Source: Pyrrhoderma lamaoense
Taxonomy: Eukaryota; Basidiomycota; Agaricomycetes; Hymenochaetales; Hymenochaetaceae
Assembly: GCA_002794735.1 (NCBI GenBank)
Contig: NBAZ01000003.1
Span: forward strand, 992,001-1,056,000
Length of the DNA stretch: 64,000 bases
Direction of reading: 5' to 3'
Of this stretch, positions 34,927 through 47,448 are shown in pieces. Each line of letters starts with the position of its first letter. The first letter of the stretch is position 1. The translations under genes and the position numbers were made by a program. The notes beneath the pieces are model-generated. The model did no database searches. It saw nothing but the letters and a program-made list of their open reading frames with translations, and had not been told where the DNA came from.

Positions 34927-37900
34927 TCAACCCCCGTAGAGTCCGCTCTCCCCACTAGCGCCACTACCTATACCTTCCACTCTCCATACTTTAATCACAC
35001 CAGCCCTATCAGCAGATACGACACCCCCGCGAAACGGTGAATCTAAGCACGCAACGGCGGTTACTGTGTCTTGGTGTGCACGCAGTAAGGAAGGTTGGTG
35101 GTCCATGATGAGTGCGGCCCGTTGGCCTGCTCCTGAGTGGGGCCCTGGCCCACCTGTTGGGGACTCAATATGTTGGAGTGGAAGCTGTGATTGTTGGACC
35201 TGAGGGTGGCATGAGAGGTGGTTTGGATTGGTGGTAGTGTTTGTGGTAGTGGAAGATGTAGTTGTAGAAGTAGTGCGAGGGGTAAAGGTGGTAGGTGGTA
35301 GAGTGCTGTATGTTTAGATATGTACCGTCAGTAAGAGGGTTGAGGACAGGAATAAGGAAATTCAATTACACAAAGTTAGCCCTTTCACGATCATCATCTC
35401 GTTCACTAAGGACTATCGAACGCTCATACCGTTCAAGATCAAGCAACCTAAGACTACAATCCTTTCCACCACAAACCAAATACCCTGCTCGTCCCGAGCC
35501 AGACCCAGACCCAGACCCAGACCCCGATCTATCAGCATCTAATGATAGATCGACAAACGAACGCGGAGCATATGAGTGACCACCAAAGTCGAGTCCAGAA
35601 GTCATCGCGGTGACAATAGGCGGTGGGCGGGATATTCTACTTATCGAAGTAGCAGCAAGCGTACCCGATTCGTTTAGTGAGGGGTTTCCAAATGGTGAAG
35701 ACGAAGAAGAAGACGAAGAAGCCGGAGAGGGAGAAGGGGAAGTATTTGTCTGTCGGGCTCGAACAAGGGCTGCGATCGCTGCTGCGGGACTGGATTCTGG
35801 TTGTGAAGCCTCAACGGTTTGTTTCAGTGGAGGGTTAGGTTCAGGAACATCACCCATTTCTGAATCATCAGTATCGTTTGGAGGTGGTCCGACCACAGCC
35901 TGGTTTGCGTCTTTATAGATAAATGTCTCGACTAGAGTTGTCTTCTCAATATCCCATACTTCCAATAGTTCCGTCCCTGGCTTGGAGAGTTCTGGGAGCT
36001 CCGAGCCTTCCAAGGCAACTATTATCCAACGCCCACGACCTTTTGAAGGATGTAGAACACACTGTCTGATTCGTACATTTTGATTAGTTGTTGAACTTCC
36101 AATATTCCATGTTCTTAGTAGTAGTCCAAATCGCAAATCCCAGAGGGATAAAACACCAGAGAGTGTGGCTGCTACAAGCCATGTCCGTTTACGATCCAAA
36201 CATATCGATACTATTGGGCCAAAGTGACGAGGATTCTCCATGGTAAGTGAAATACGCATAGTACTTAGATCAAGGACGACAATTGATGAATGATTTGTTG
36301 CATACACCAAATTAGATGAAGAATCTAGATAAAGCAATCAAATTACAATTTGATTTTTTGGAATATGGCTAAGATTACCTGAGTTATAATGGGTTAAGCA
36401 CTGTATATACTCCCCGGGTCTTTCTACTCGATGTTCCCGGACGACTTGTAGCTTACTGTATTTCGGAAGTGACCCACTCTGGTTAACATCAAGACGTACA
36501 ACATGGAGACTTCCATCTTCAGCGGCACTAGCAAAAGCATGGTGTGCTTCAAGGATGCAGACGCACTTGACTTTCGAGTGATGCTGGCTATATGTATGTC
36601 GTGGTTTGCTAGTCACATTGCGCTCGAGGCGCGCTGAGTCCCATACTTTGACAGTCTTATCATCTGAGCATGACACAAAGAACAGATGATCGGGGGAAAC
36701 TGCAATTCCGTTGATAGCGTCTGTATGAGAGCTCAAATGTGCAATGAGGCTTGCTTCAGCGCTTCGACGTTTGGAATCGCGTAACATGAAGTTTTGCCGA
36801 GTAGTATTGCGTCTACGCACTGGGCCCTCATGAACTGGAGGTCCAAAGTCAATAAGCGCTTCATGATTCATGTTTCTATATACATGCTCCAATAAGGAAT
36901 TTAGAGCTGGATCTTGATTTTCTGATATTCATATTTATATATGCTCTATCAACAGGAAAGAAATTAGAGACAAACCTTCTTGAACAGATGAGATTGGGCT
37001 CCTCATTCCTCTGGCCGCATGCACGAAAGACACAGGTGAGGTTAAGCCAGATCTTTCAGATTCTACATCATGGGCTGTCCGCCCCGGAGCCTCGAGTAAA
37101 CCAACTGCAATTGTCCTATTAGACCCTATTGCCGGAGCCGCCTTTACCCCATCGTATGCACCCATGCCAAAGCGAGGCTTCATAGATACAGAGTTCGTAG
37201 TAGATACGATAGACTCTGTTGGGCTACCAGGTCTCATGGGTACTGATGGAGGAAGATCCTGGACATTCAATGGTAAACGCTGAGGAAGTGGGCTGCCACG
37301 ATCTCTTGTCACTAGGCTGAGCGAAGAGTTCGAGCCATTGATTGTAGCTAAACGTCGACGAAGATCCTCAAAAGGTGTGGCACCAGCAGCCGGATCAGAA
37401 CTTATTGATCGAGCAAATTCATTTTTCTCGGATACCCGTCGAGAGGAATCATACGGATTATTTCGCGATGCCAGGAAGACCGTTTGAGGGACTACACCTA
37501 ATTTTTGTAACTCGACATGACCAATTGAATGGAGCATATCCGAGTCACTATCTACTTTTTGACGAGAGCGTAGACTTAGAGATTATGAGTTCCTAATTGA
37601 TGGAGATAAATATGAGGTGAGTTTACCTTGTTACAGCATCTGCGTGTTTTGCAATATACTCTCGCAAGGCGATCAACTTAGCTTCCTCGGTTGCTGACAT
37701 TCCGAGCTGTTCCAACTTTCCTAGTTGCAGCTCATCCCTAATGTTCATATAAATTAGATTTTGTGACTATATCATTAATCCCAACTTACTCTTCTGATTT
37801 TAGTGTGATACGGATAGACTTTCCCCCTTTCTAGCGGCTGCCACAGCCGCTTCCTTTGGATTTTCCTGCTTTGAAGATTTCCTCTGTGATCTCCAGAATT

Positions 37901-40900
37901 GGGAAGTACCCATTCTCATAGCCCAATCGAGCGCAAAGTCATAAATGTGCCTCGGCAACTAAGGTCCTGTGGTTACGCGATGCTTTAGTCAAATAATATT
38001 ATTTCAACTTACCGGGGCTTTCATGGCCTTGAGTATTGCTTGTACCTCGACTGACCGTATTTCGGACCGCAAGAAATGCTTCAAAGATGGATAGAGGATA
38101 CACCAAACATCCGTCAATGGCAATGCCTTAGCAGCAGATGCAATGAATAGAGCCGCCCCTTGATGAAGAAAGTAAGTTGGAAGAGTACATACTAGAAAAA
38201 AAGCGAATCACCTTGTCTTATCCAAGTATTTGGATGATATAAGAGTGGGAGGGAAGAACTCATCAGCTCCCACAGTCTCATCTTCTGAAACAGACCAAGT
38301 TCACTGAGACTGGTAAGTGTAGCTAGCACCTTTGAAACATTTGTTTCTTCCGCATCTATATCGAGTTTAGTGATCTTCTCTTACAAAAATGTTAATTTCA
38401 AACAGACCAGAAAGCGCCTGGGTCATCAATGGAAAAATGTATTCCTCCAGGTTTCGTCCCCCACACAAGCGGCAACATCAACGATACTATCAAAGAAGGC
38501 ATATCTCAAAAGCCAGTCCCGATCATTCAAATATGTGATCATATGGCTCAGAAGTATATCATTGGTTTTTTGACGTCCAAAGAAAATGCAAAGAGGCGCG
38601 ATGTCTAATAGTACTGCTCGTTTAACGACACTACTTTGATCAACTAGAAGGAGGGACAATTGGTCCTCAATTAGCGTCTGTAGCTCCTCTAATCGGACAT
38701 CATAGGATATCTGTATTGATAATTCAGTAATTTAAGGATGAAGGAAGAGTAAAAAAGGATTCACTTCATTATGCGATTCATCATATTGTCGACCACTTCC
38801 TGTAAGCCTTAAGGTAGTATGGGTCCTTAATGCTTGGCCCATTTCCAGATATTTAGTGGCCAAATTCGCAAACGGTACAATACTTTGTGCAGACGCACTT
38901 CTCACAGAAAGTTCAGGATCCGCTACAGTGTATCGGAGATAAGGCAGAATATATTGGGGGAAAACTTCTGCATTGAATGGGGTGATCGCTCTTACAATAG
39001 CCAGCTGTGAGTTGAGATTAGTACTACATTAGGGGGTGTCATATTCTCTTACTATTTGAAGAGTAGTCCTAAGAGCCGCTGCTCGGACGACGGATGCCTC
39101 GTCATGGAAGAGCTCAATGACGTATGGTAAAAGGCGATCCAATTTCGCTTCGTCTGTAAGATATATAGACAGCACGAGAAGCATATCCAAAGCTCGTAAT
39201 TTTGAGCTGGGTAAGCTACAGTTTCGTATATTAGCACAGATCAAGGATAATATGAGTAGCGCAGGCCCATCTATATATAATAGAGATGAGAATATGTGGA
39301 ATTGTCTCCAGTTGTAGCAGCTAACCGTTAGTTGGGGAACTAGTAGTAGCCAGAATCCGACTATGCGTATTTGATAGGCGCACAACAACAGGTATTATAC
39401 TCTAAGAGTAGAAATAGATAAGGTTATATCATGAAATTGTTGGCTCTTTGTATTTCTTACCTGAAGCGGTCTATACGAAGAGTACTGGGTTGTATAATCA
39501 ACCTTAATGGTGGTTGCTTCTAATTCTTCATCCGAAGAAAAGCATGGCTCCACAACGTCGAATTCGTTCCAAATTCTCATAATTCGACAATCTGAGTCCG
39601 TAGGTAGGGTACAAGGATCTGATTGTGTACCTTCTCCGACCGGCGCATCGCTACCGATAGTAGGTACCCGAGGCTGCCCAGAGATGGATCCACTACTGGA
39701 AGTATTCCCCGTATTTGAGAATGGTGGAAACATGGTGATATCATTAACAGAAGAAATGAAGTCGTGAAAAGTCGTATAAAATGACTCAGGGAATATCGAT
39801 CCTCGTGAAGTATGTAGTATTGAATCAAACGTTGGTCTACTCGCTGGGTCAATCGAGATCATTCGTTTGATTAGTAACTATTGATAGTGTAAGTACCAGG
39901 CTAAATCATTCAAGAGTTTGATAAAGCACCCTTATCTGGTCCCCTTCAATTGCAGAGAGGTGCAAATCGACATCAAGTTCCCCTTCTCGATACTTAAACA
40001 ATTGACTTAAGGTAAACAGTGCAGTACCCTCCAGAAACAGTTCTGCGAGAACACATCCTGCGCTAAAAACATCCATTGCCTCCGTTACCTTGCCATCCTT
40101 TCTTGAACCTTCAACCCTAGAGCTAGCAATTTCGTCATAAATTTGACTACGTCTCACCGCCTCGGGCCCTTTTCTGGAGTGAAGAACCGCTCTGGGGCAA
40201 CGTAGCAGCTCCTCCTTCCAGAGGTATCATAGAAGTAAGCAAAATCAGAAGGATTGTCAAGTGGTAAATATATCGGTTTGAAGGAGGAAGAGAAGTCGGT
40301 AATATAAACCCAATTCCATGAAGTTACCAGTATGTTCTCGGATTTCAGGTCACCATGAGAGACCTTCTTTTTTCGAGCATCACGGAGGCCTGTGAGGATC
40401 TGAAACGCAATCCACTTCTTTTCTATTAAAGACAGGAATGGACGAGTACTGAATCCATCCAAGTTAAGCTTTTATGAAGACTATATATATGCATTTACTG
40501 ACCTTATTCGGTCGTACAAGCTACTAGCGGCCCATTGCCTAACAAGGTACCCAGCTTTCTCCGATTCGTTGAATAGTTGAAAAGTATAAACGTTTAGAAC
40601 ATCCTGTAGAGCTTTCTTCTCCTCTTTATGGTGTGATTTATAAGAATTGGATCTAGCTGGGATTTACGGTGATACGCACTCTTCAGTCGTCTCAAGTATT
40701 TATCTTCTAGCGGATTAGAATCGGGTTTGATAAATATCTTAACTACAAGAAAACCATTTCGGTGCCGACATCGAACAGTCTTGAGAAACCGAGAATACCC
40801 TAAGCTGAAGCCCGGAATTAGAAGTATAGTAGTTGAATACGCAGTGAACGGACCTCCTGTCATAGACAACATCAGCCCTAGCTCAGTGATGTAGGTGTCG

Positions 40901-40950
40901 AGTGCACCCGCTGTTCTGGTTACGGTGGCACTGGAATGTGTATTTCCCAT
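34927..40950 (-). CDS. VPS15: Serine/threonine kinase-like regulator Vps15 (p150) (two apparent frame breaks)
   Basis: Vps15 is the myristoylated scaffold of the class III PI3-kinase (Vps34) complexes in endosomal sorting and autophagy. Start at 40950: MGNTHSS, with Gly2 for N-myristoylation. Kinase-like domain: [26 protein letters not shown], catalytic loop [14 protein letters not shown], then TDFSSSFKP in place of DFG, and [22 protein letters not shown] repeats follow at 37.6-39.4 kb ([30 protein letters not shown]). The C-terminal WD40 propeller begins [19 protein letters not shown] with [13 protein letters not shown] and ends [19 protein letters not shown] Ser-Gly run and a Thr-rich insert interrupt blades. 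More than ten exons. The frame breaks near 37821-37830 and 40164-40174, each as if one base of a run were missing. Roughly 1,600 aa, usual for the family. Confidence 0.93.
35501..35525. repeat. CAGACC hexamer repeat in VPS15
   Basis: Four or so CAGACC units, encoding a Ser-Gly run in the WD40 part of VPS15; in-frame length variation is possible. Confidence 0.9.
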
Positions 40951-41129
40951 AGCTCATTGTCACAGATGTATAAAGCCTAGCACACCGCACCGCGCCTGAG
41001 TCCGTCGGTCGCGTACATTTGGCATGTGACTGTCGATCATTGCTTTCCATTCTCGTCTACTTTAATTATAGAAGTACAGAGCTTGCCAAGTTTCGAACTT
41101 TGTCCCTTAGGACAGGTACGTCCCCCTCG

Positions 41130-42185
41130 ATGAGCTGGTTTTTTGACAGTGTGCTTTGCTGCTGCTCGAAGCGTAACTCCGAAGACTCAGTACGTATTTT
41201 CTCTTCCTCTTTACGTGTTTTGACCTGAATACGCACTTTATGAACGTCAATTGACTCTTGCTAGTTTTCTGGAGAACGGGAACATCTCCTCCCGACTTCA
41301 GATGAACCCTCGTAAGTTTTTTGTACATGCGTCAACTCATTTCATATTCAAGGAAGACTAAAGCTCACCTTCTCTGACCATAGGCTAGTATCTTATAATG
41401 CTACGGCCTTCGAAGAACGTTTAAATCATATCGTAAAAGCGAAAGAAGGGTATGTTGCAAAATTAAAACCCTTATCATATTACATTGGCCAATAATCTGA
41501 TATAGGAAAATGGTGCGCGTTCTCGCGCGTGCTCCCTTTAATCTTCGCAACAACTCTGGCCTCGCGAGCACTTCAGAGTCCCGATCAACTCGGAGTCCTT
41601 CTGCTAATCTCAGCTTTAATAATGGTTCAGAGCAAACACCGATGGGACGGCACAGCTCTTCAAGGCGACCTCCTTCTCCCTCTATAAGCCGTTCCGAGTC
41701 TACTTCGTCAATACAACAAGCTTCAATGTCTCGGATACCTCTTGATGACACGGCTTATCCGTACTCGGAATATAGACTTCGTGTGAAGCTTATTCCGAGT
41801 GCAAAAAGTAATCAAAGAATTTTCAGTCGTCGAGGACGAAGTAAAACCCGTCAAGGACGTTTCAGGGAAGATTCAGAGAATGCACCAACACTCGAAGGAA
41901 TTCAGAGTGTTGATAGTGGCCGGTTTGATTCTAACGACCCGGAAAGTCACACACCGAATGGGATAGGCAACGCACTTAAAACAGGAGCTGCTAGCCCAGC
42001 TCGGCCTGAAGTAACTTCATTGAGTGAAGAAGATAGTGTTGCAGTAAGGTGCTTTATTTTCATTTTTCGTACTCTAATCTCACATCGCCTGGTTTTAGAT
42101 AAGGGCGATATCTAATGAGTTGGCATCAACACTGAAAGAAAGCTTTGAGGATATTGGTATGCTCACGCGGAGTTGGGGAGACTAA
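41130..42185 (+). CDS. Unknown protein with N-terminal CCC motif, possibly a vacuolar-membrane (EGO/Ragulator-like) adaptor
   Basis: I cannot name this gene with certainty. Five exons (~41130-41189, ~41263-41312, ~41384-41449, ~41506-42041, 42099-42185), all in frame, give about 265 aa. The N terminus MSWFFDSVLCCCSKRNSEDS carries three adjacent cysteines of the kind that are palmitoylated, followed by EREHLLP, an acidic dileucine-type sorting signal. Then LVSYNATAFEERLNHIVKAK looks like an amphipathic helix; the rest is Ser/Arg-rich and disordered, ending in a helix (AISNELASTLKESFEDIG). This order (lipidated cysteines, LLP, helix) resembles Meh1/Ego1 and LAMTOR1, anchors of Rag GTPases on the vacuole, but Gly2 is absent and similarity is too weak to assert. 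It is divergent from VPS15 across only 179 bp. Confidence 0.6.
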
Positions 42186-42416
42186 GCCATATGTATTTGT
42201 TTCTTTATCTTAGCTTACTTCATTCTCTATTCATATATTTTCACAACACATCCATTTGAGTTGACATTTCTTGCTTTGTATGACTTATCAACCACTTTTA
42301 TCATTCGTATCCCCTCAACATTTTCCTTGACTATATCGCTTCCTTTACAGTAAATTCATGCGGATCTCAATTGAATCAAAAAATGTGTCTACACTACGGA
42401 ACAAATGCTACATTTA

Positions 42417-44365
42417 TTATACCATTTTTATGAAGGCTTTTGAGCACACAGATAACGTCTGTAAGTATCGTTCTGTGTTTCCTCAACATATTCATATCCC
42501 AATTGCTCTAAAAATGTATCAAATTCCTTGTCCTCGTTTGGTGGAACCTGAATTCCAGCTAGGATTTTCCCAATGTCTAGATTTATAAAATCAGAAAACG
42601 TGGGCGCACTGATAAATACGTTGATTTACCAGCACCATGATTCCGATAATGGAACAACGAGATGTTCCAGCCACTATGTAATCCTAGTAAGAACTTCCTC
42701 AGAGCCCCAGGCCTCTCAGGAAATTCTAAGGTATGGACAAATGAATGCCATGAGTGTTTAATAATAAACTGCCTGAGAGTAGTACGAACCAAATCTAAAC
42801 ATTCGTTCATGAGGAACGTCTTTACGACCGCCCGTCATGTATCGTGCATGGGTCTTTGCAAGCTCATCATTACTGAGGTCCTTCCCCTTCATGTTTTGAG
42901 AATCTAATCTGGAAAGTATAGTACTAATTTCCTTCTCTCTCATGGTGGAATCTACCATGAATGACATGAGGACATGAGCTACGGCTTCCGATTCGTAGCG
43001 ATAGATGAACTCGGTAACTGGCCGGGGATAGATTACTGAATGGAGATCAACAAAACTGCCCTTACATCGTTAGCATGTTGAGTACTGTATGATTATTATA
43101 TTGAAGAGAGTTTACCTTCCAGGTCTCTCTGGAATCTCTACACTTAGTAGCACTTCACGCCCTTCACCCAGTTCAGCACGTTCAGAAACAAAACGAAGAC
43201 GACTAAAGTTCATATTTGCCCCACTTACGACGGCGATAAACCGTTTTTTTGCCCCAAGTAATCCATTCTGTATAATATAACGCTTGAGGCCTGCTAATGC
43301 TAAAGCACCAGCTGGCTCAGTTATGGACCTTGTCTCTTTATAATAGTTAGTATATATACTACTATCAAAACACATGATGCACACCTTCAAATATATCACT
43401 GACTGCCGCACAGATCTCATCATTACTAGCGAGAACCACTTCATCTAGTAATTGTTTACAGATACGGAATGGTTCTTCTCCAACAATAGTGACCGCGGTT
43501 CCATCGCTGAATTGTCCAGCTTCTTTCAGGCTTACCCGCTGTCCCGTTTCAAGACTACGTTTCATTGCATCAGCATCGAAAGTTTCAACACCGATGACTT
43601 TAGTAGTAGGCGAGCCTATTCTTTTCACGTATTCGCAAATGCCGGACACGAGTCCACCGCCTCCGATACTTGCAAATATCCCGTCAAGTTTATCAGAGTT
43701 CGGGGCCTGTTTCAAGATTTCCATACCGATTGTTCCTTGACCAGCGATAACTAACGGATGATCGAAAGGCGGAACGAAGACAAGACCATGAGCAGCAGCA
43801 AGGCGAGCACATTCTACCTTTGCTGCATCGAAATCATCGCCATGAAGCACTACCTTGGCTCCTAGACGAGCTACATTCCGGACTTTGATTTCTGGGGTGC
43901 CCTTTGGCATAACAATTGTACAAGGGATCTTGAGACGACTACCCGAAAGTGCTACACCCTGAGCATGATTTCCTATTGATCAGTCCAAATATTTGCAATT
44001 ATTATGTAGATTAGACTCGATCAAAGATGAACGCACGCACTAACCGGCACTGCAGGTCACCACCCCTTTCCAACGCTCCTCTGGGATAAGTTTGCCATAA
44101 AGTTGAAGGCTCCTCGGATTTTAAAGCTAAATACTTCCTGTAAATCCTCCCTTTTGAGCCAAATCTCATTTCCCAGTTTCGCACTCAATGAAGGAGCATA
44201 GACCAAAGGTGTCTCTTTAAGAATATCATAGACTTTTGACGTTAGAATGAGCCGAAGGTAGTCCGGAGTATTGTTTGGAAGCAAAGCATATTTAGGTACC
44301 AACGGATACTGTATAGGTTCGGGAGCATGAGATGAATACTCCGTCGTCGCTGCACCAGGCGACAT
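42417..44365 (-). CDS. ILV1: Threonine deaminase (threonine ammonia-lyase) (one apparent frame break)
   Basis: PLP enzyme making 2-oxobutanoate from threonine, the first committed step to isoleucine, in mitochondria. Start at 44365 ([17 protein letters not shown]). The PLP lysine lies in [15 protein letters not shown] (S-F-K); the phosphate-binding loop is [13 protein letters not shown]; other marks are [29 protein letters not shown] and [15 protein letters not shown]. The C terminus has two ACT-like regulatory subdomains: EIPERPG then [16 protein letters not shown], and [15 protein letters not shown] with [13 protein letters not shown], which in the family bind isoleucine and valine. About nine exons; end TAA 42417-42419, with the last ~15 codons less certain. 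The frame breaks at about 44089-44096, between FNFMA and [13 protein letters not shown], as if one A were missing. No long presequence is obvious. Confidence 0.93.
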
Positions 44366-45821
44366 TTTAGTTCAAGATCGAGTTCACTAAATGACTCGTT
44401 GACTGAATGCGTTAATTTTGAATGACTGCCGATCATGTGCCTTTATAGGAAAAGTACAAGTACTAGTATAGGTGGGTTATGACGCCAGGCACTCTTACAT
44501 AAACAATTGCTTCCCCAAATACATGTACAATAATAATGCATGTATCAAATGTGGTACTATAGTATTCCTGTTGCATCCCTGTAGACCTGTGCATCGAGCC
44601 AACTAGCCCCCTTCCCTGAAGCTATGTGCATAGCTCCCTTCCCGTGTAGATAGTTGAAGCAAAAGTGGCTGTAGTCTTTTGGGCCGTTGTAGTACAACAA
44701 ATACAACACACCCTCTATCATTTGTTGTACTACTTGCATAACTTACTTGTATCAATGTATGAGCCAATAGGCATCTTTGGTAATTATCTGATTTCAACTA
44801 ACTTCTCATACACACATGGTTGCATATAATATAATGATACATGGTTAAGTTGTAAACAGTGATTCTGAGTGAAGTGAATAGTCGGTGGCGGAGTCGTATC
44901 CGTATCCCCTGCTATGATTTCATGTATTCTATCTTATCGGAGGTCTCCGACATTAAATTAGCTGATACAATAATAGAAGCTGCACTAGCGATTATATTGA
45001 TTTGAGATGATGCCTTCCGGAACCTCGTCCAAAACATAAAAACACCTATAGGCCAATGGAGCTCGTACCCTCTCGCAGACACGTAAAGGTCTCCTATCTA
45101 CTATGCGTCTCAGACCTATGCATGATTTTTTTGGGCTCTTATAATAAACACTTTTTCAGCCATAAAAAGGTGGGAAGAAGCTATACTATGAAATTTGTAT
45201 ATTACAGGTGGTTCCGCTAAGTCTTCGTCACCTCTATAATAGGATATATTTCTCACAGTATAGAATATTCCCTATTACTCATTTTTGCTTATGATTCTAC
45301 TTTCAAGTCTTTTAAGGGTATAGTACTGATAGTAAGAACAAAGATCCGCTACAAAAGATAATACATTATGTATTTCTATAGGAGAAAAAAAGGGATATCC
45401 ACTTTACCACGACCTAACTTGGTACTAGTTCCTTCCAATTTAGGTATCCAAATCAGTATCCAAATTTGGGGGTGACGAAAGACTAAAGTTGGATAACTCA
45501 CAACTGGAACCATACCTGTATATATACTTTATGGGTTATATATAGAACGCTCTCTTATTTAATACCCGGACTCCTGCTTTAAACTTTGATCCGTTAGGAC
45601 TTTTATAGAACTCAAAACAAAAAAATTAGTGCATTTAGCTCTTTAAGTAGATTAGAAAAGAGCGAGCATATACTGGAATACATAGAGTGATAGGCTCTCG
45701 TTCGCGCTTGTGATGAATTTTGAGATGCGACTGATTTTCCTTATCTGTGCGTGTGTAAATATATGCAAATAAGTGCTTACATATGGCGCATCTTAGAGTC
45801 CATTTTTGGCTTGCAACCACA
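44366..45821. other. Intergenic, no gene seen
   Basis: About 1.45 kb of AT-rich DNA between the divergent ILV1 and WSS1 starts. Short open frames on both strands (for example 44557-44797 minus, 45635-45931 minus) lack motifs. No repeat or transposon end was recognised. Confidence 0.55.
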
Positions 45822-47112
45822 ATGTCACTTGTAAAAACGTTCACATGTATCGAAGGTTTTGCAAACCAAGAAACGCAAATTATCTTCTTCGTCGAATAGC
45901 ATCCCTGGTGATGCCAATAATGCGGAATCATAATTGGGAAATAGGCACATTGTCCGAATTCTTTCCCGACGATACACGCCTTCTAGGTTAGTCTGTTTCT
46001 TGTCAGTTGAACAAGTTGTAAACTAATGCATTTCAAACACAGGATTGTGTAAGTATACGTCTCTATATAAGTCATTGCTGTAGTGTTTCTCATCATATAT
46101 ATCTTGATGATTAGACGAGAATCAAGGACCAAAAATCTCCCTAAGATTAAGACCAGCGTCTACACAGTATTCATTTTACGACGAAGAGACGCTCGTAAAA
46201 GTCATGCTACATGAAGTAAGTAAACTTCAAGTTGTGTAAATATGAGATATGTGCTCAAATAACCTTCTAGCTTACACACATTGTTCATGGACCTCACGAT
46301 GATCGGTTCCATAAATTTCTCTCAAATCTTAAAAATGAGTATAAATCGCTAAAAGAGACAGGATACACTGGAGAAGGCATTTACTCGATAGGGTTCAGAC
46401 TTGGCTCTGGAGTCTCAAATAATGTACTGCCCCAAGTATTGCGTGAAAGATCCCTTCAAGCGGTGGAAAAGCGAAAAACAGCACAAATGGTACTAGGAGG
46501 TTCAGGTGGGAAACGTCTAGGTGGTATGCGTAACTGGGGTAATCTAAGTGCACGAGAGCTTGCGGGTCAAGTATGTTATTCTTTCAGGCTATGAGTTATC
46601 AGAATTATCTGACATTAATGGCTATCTAGGCTGCTGAGAAACGAGCTCGCGATGAGGGGGTGTACGGAGCAAGTCACAACGCCGGTATTCAGGGAAAGAT
46701 CGAAGATGTGATATATAACACTGTCAAGAACAAGCAAAAGGACTCTGGATCTGTTGCATATGGAGCACCTTCAGGATCGAATAACTCATCATCCGACAAC
46801 AAAGTGTCTTATGAACGGTCTTTGGAAATCGAGTGGTCATGTATAAAGTGCTCACTTTTGGATATACATCCATGCATGGCCTGCAATAGTAGAAAACCTG
46901 GCGGCAAAAGCAAGGCCTTAAACGCAGTAGTGCCATCCCTTGCTCTCACAAATACTGGTAATAAGGCATCTAAACCGCGAAATGTGCCAAAATCGAGTAA
47001 GGTAATTGAGAAAACACAATTACCTGATACGTGGACGTGTCCGAGTTGCACTCTTCTGAATAATAACCCGTTCTTACAATGCTTGGCGTGTTATAATATC
47101 CGCCCTTCTTAA
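45822..47112 (+). CDS. WSS1: DNA-dependent WLM metalloprotease Wss1 (one apparent frame break)
   Basis: Wss1, related to SPRTN, cleaves proteins crosslinked to DNA. Start at 45822 (MSLVKTFTCIEGFANQE), then LLRRIASLVMPIMRNHNW, QGPKISLRLRPAST and the WLM zinc site HELTHIVHGPHDDRFHKF (HExxH with downstream H/D), which is split by an intron right after HE. LKETGYTGEGIYSIGFRLG and GKRLGGMRNWG follow, then two C-terminal RanBP2-type zinc fingers: WSCIKCSLLDIHPCMAC and WTCPSCTLLNNNPFLQCLAC, both with four Cys and a Trp. Wss1 usually binds SUMO and Cdc48 through tail motifs; the sequence between the fingers is Ser/Lys-rich. About seven exons, ~330 aa; TAA at 47110-47112. The frame breaks near 45868-45876, between FANQE and NYLLRRIA, as if one A were missing. 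Confidence 0.92.
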
Positions 47113-47448
47113 ACTAGATAGGATAGCTGAATTTGTATGCTCTGCAGGGGAGTCGATATGCTTCATGATTTCTGGCCATGCAGGAATCGTGGTTGGATGA
47201 AGTCCTAAGCACAAAGCTTTTCTCTATTAGTATACCCAGGATATACCTTACTCCTCATATCATATTGCTAATTTCCTTACTTCCAATTTTCCCATTGTCG
47301 TACGAGGAAGGTCTGTATACTATATCTGAATTTTTGTAGTCACATTTCTTCTTTCATTAATTAATAAACTATTTTTATACTTCAGTGGGCAGGATCCACT
47401 GGAGTATGTGGTATTGAATTTGATTTAGTCTTCAGATATTTTAAACTT
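47113..47448. other. Convergent intergenic region
   Basis: The 336 bp between the 3' ends of WSS1 and ADE6 hold terminators for both; nothing else is seen. Confidence 0.6.
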
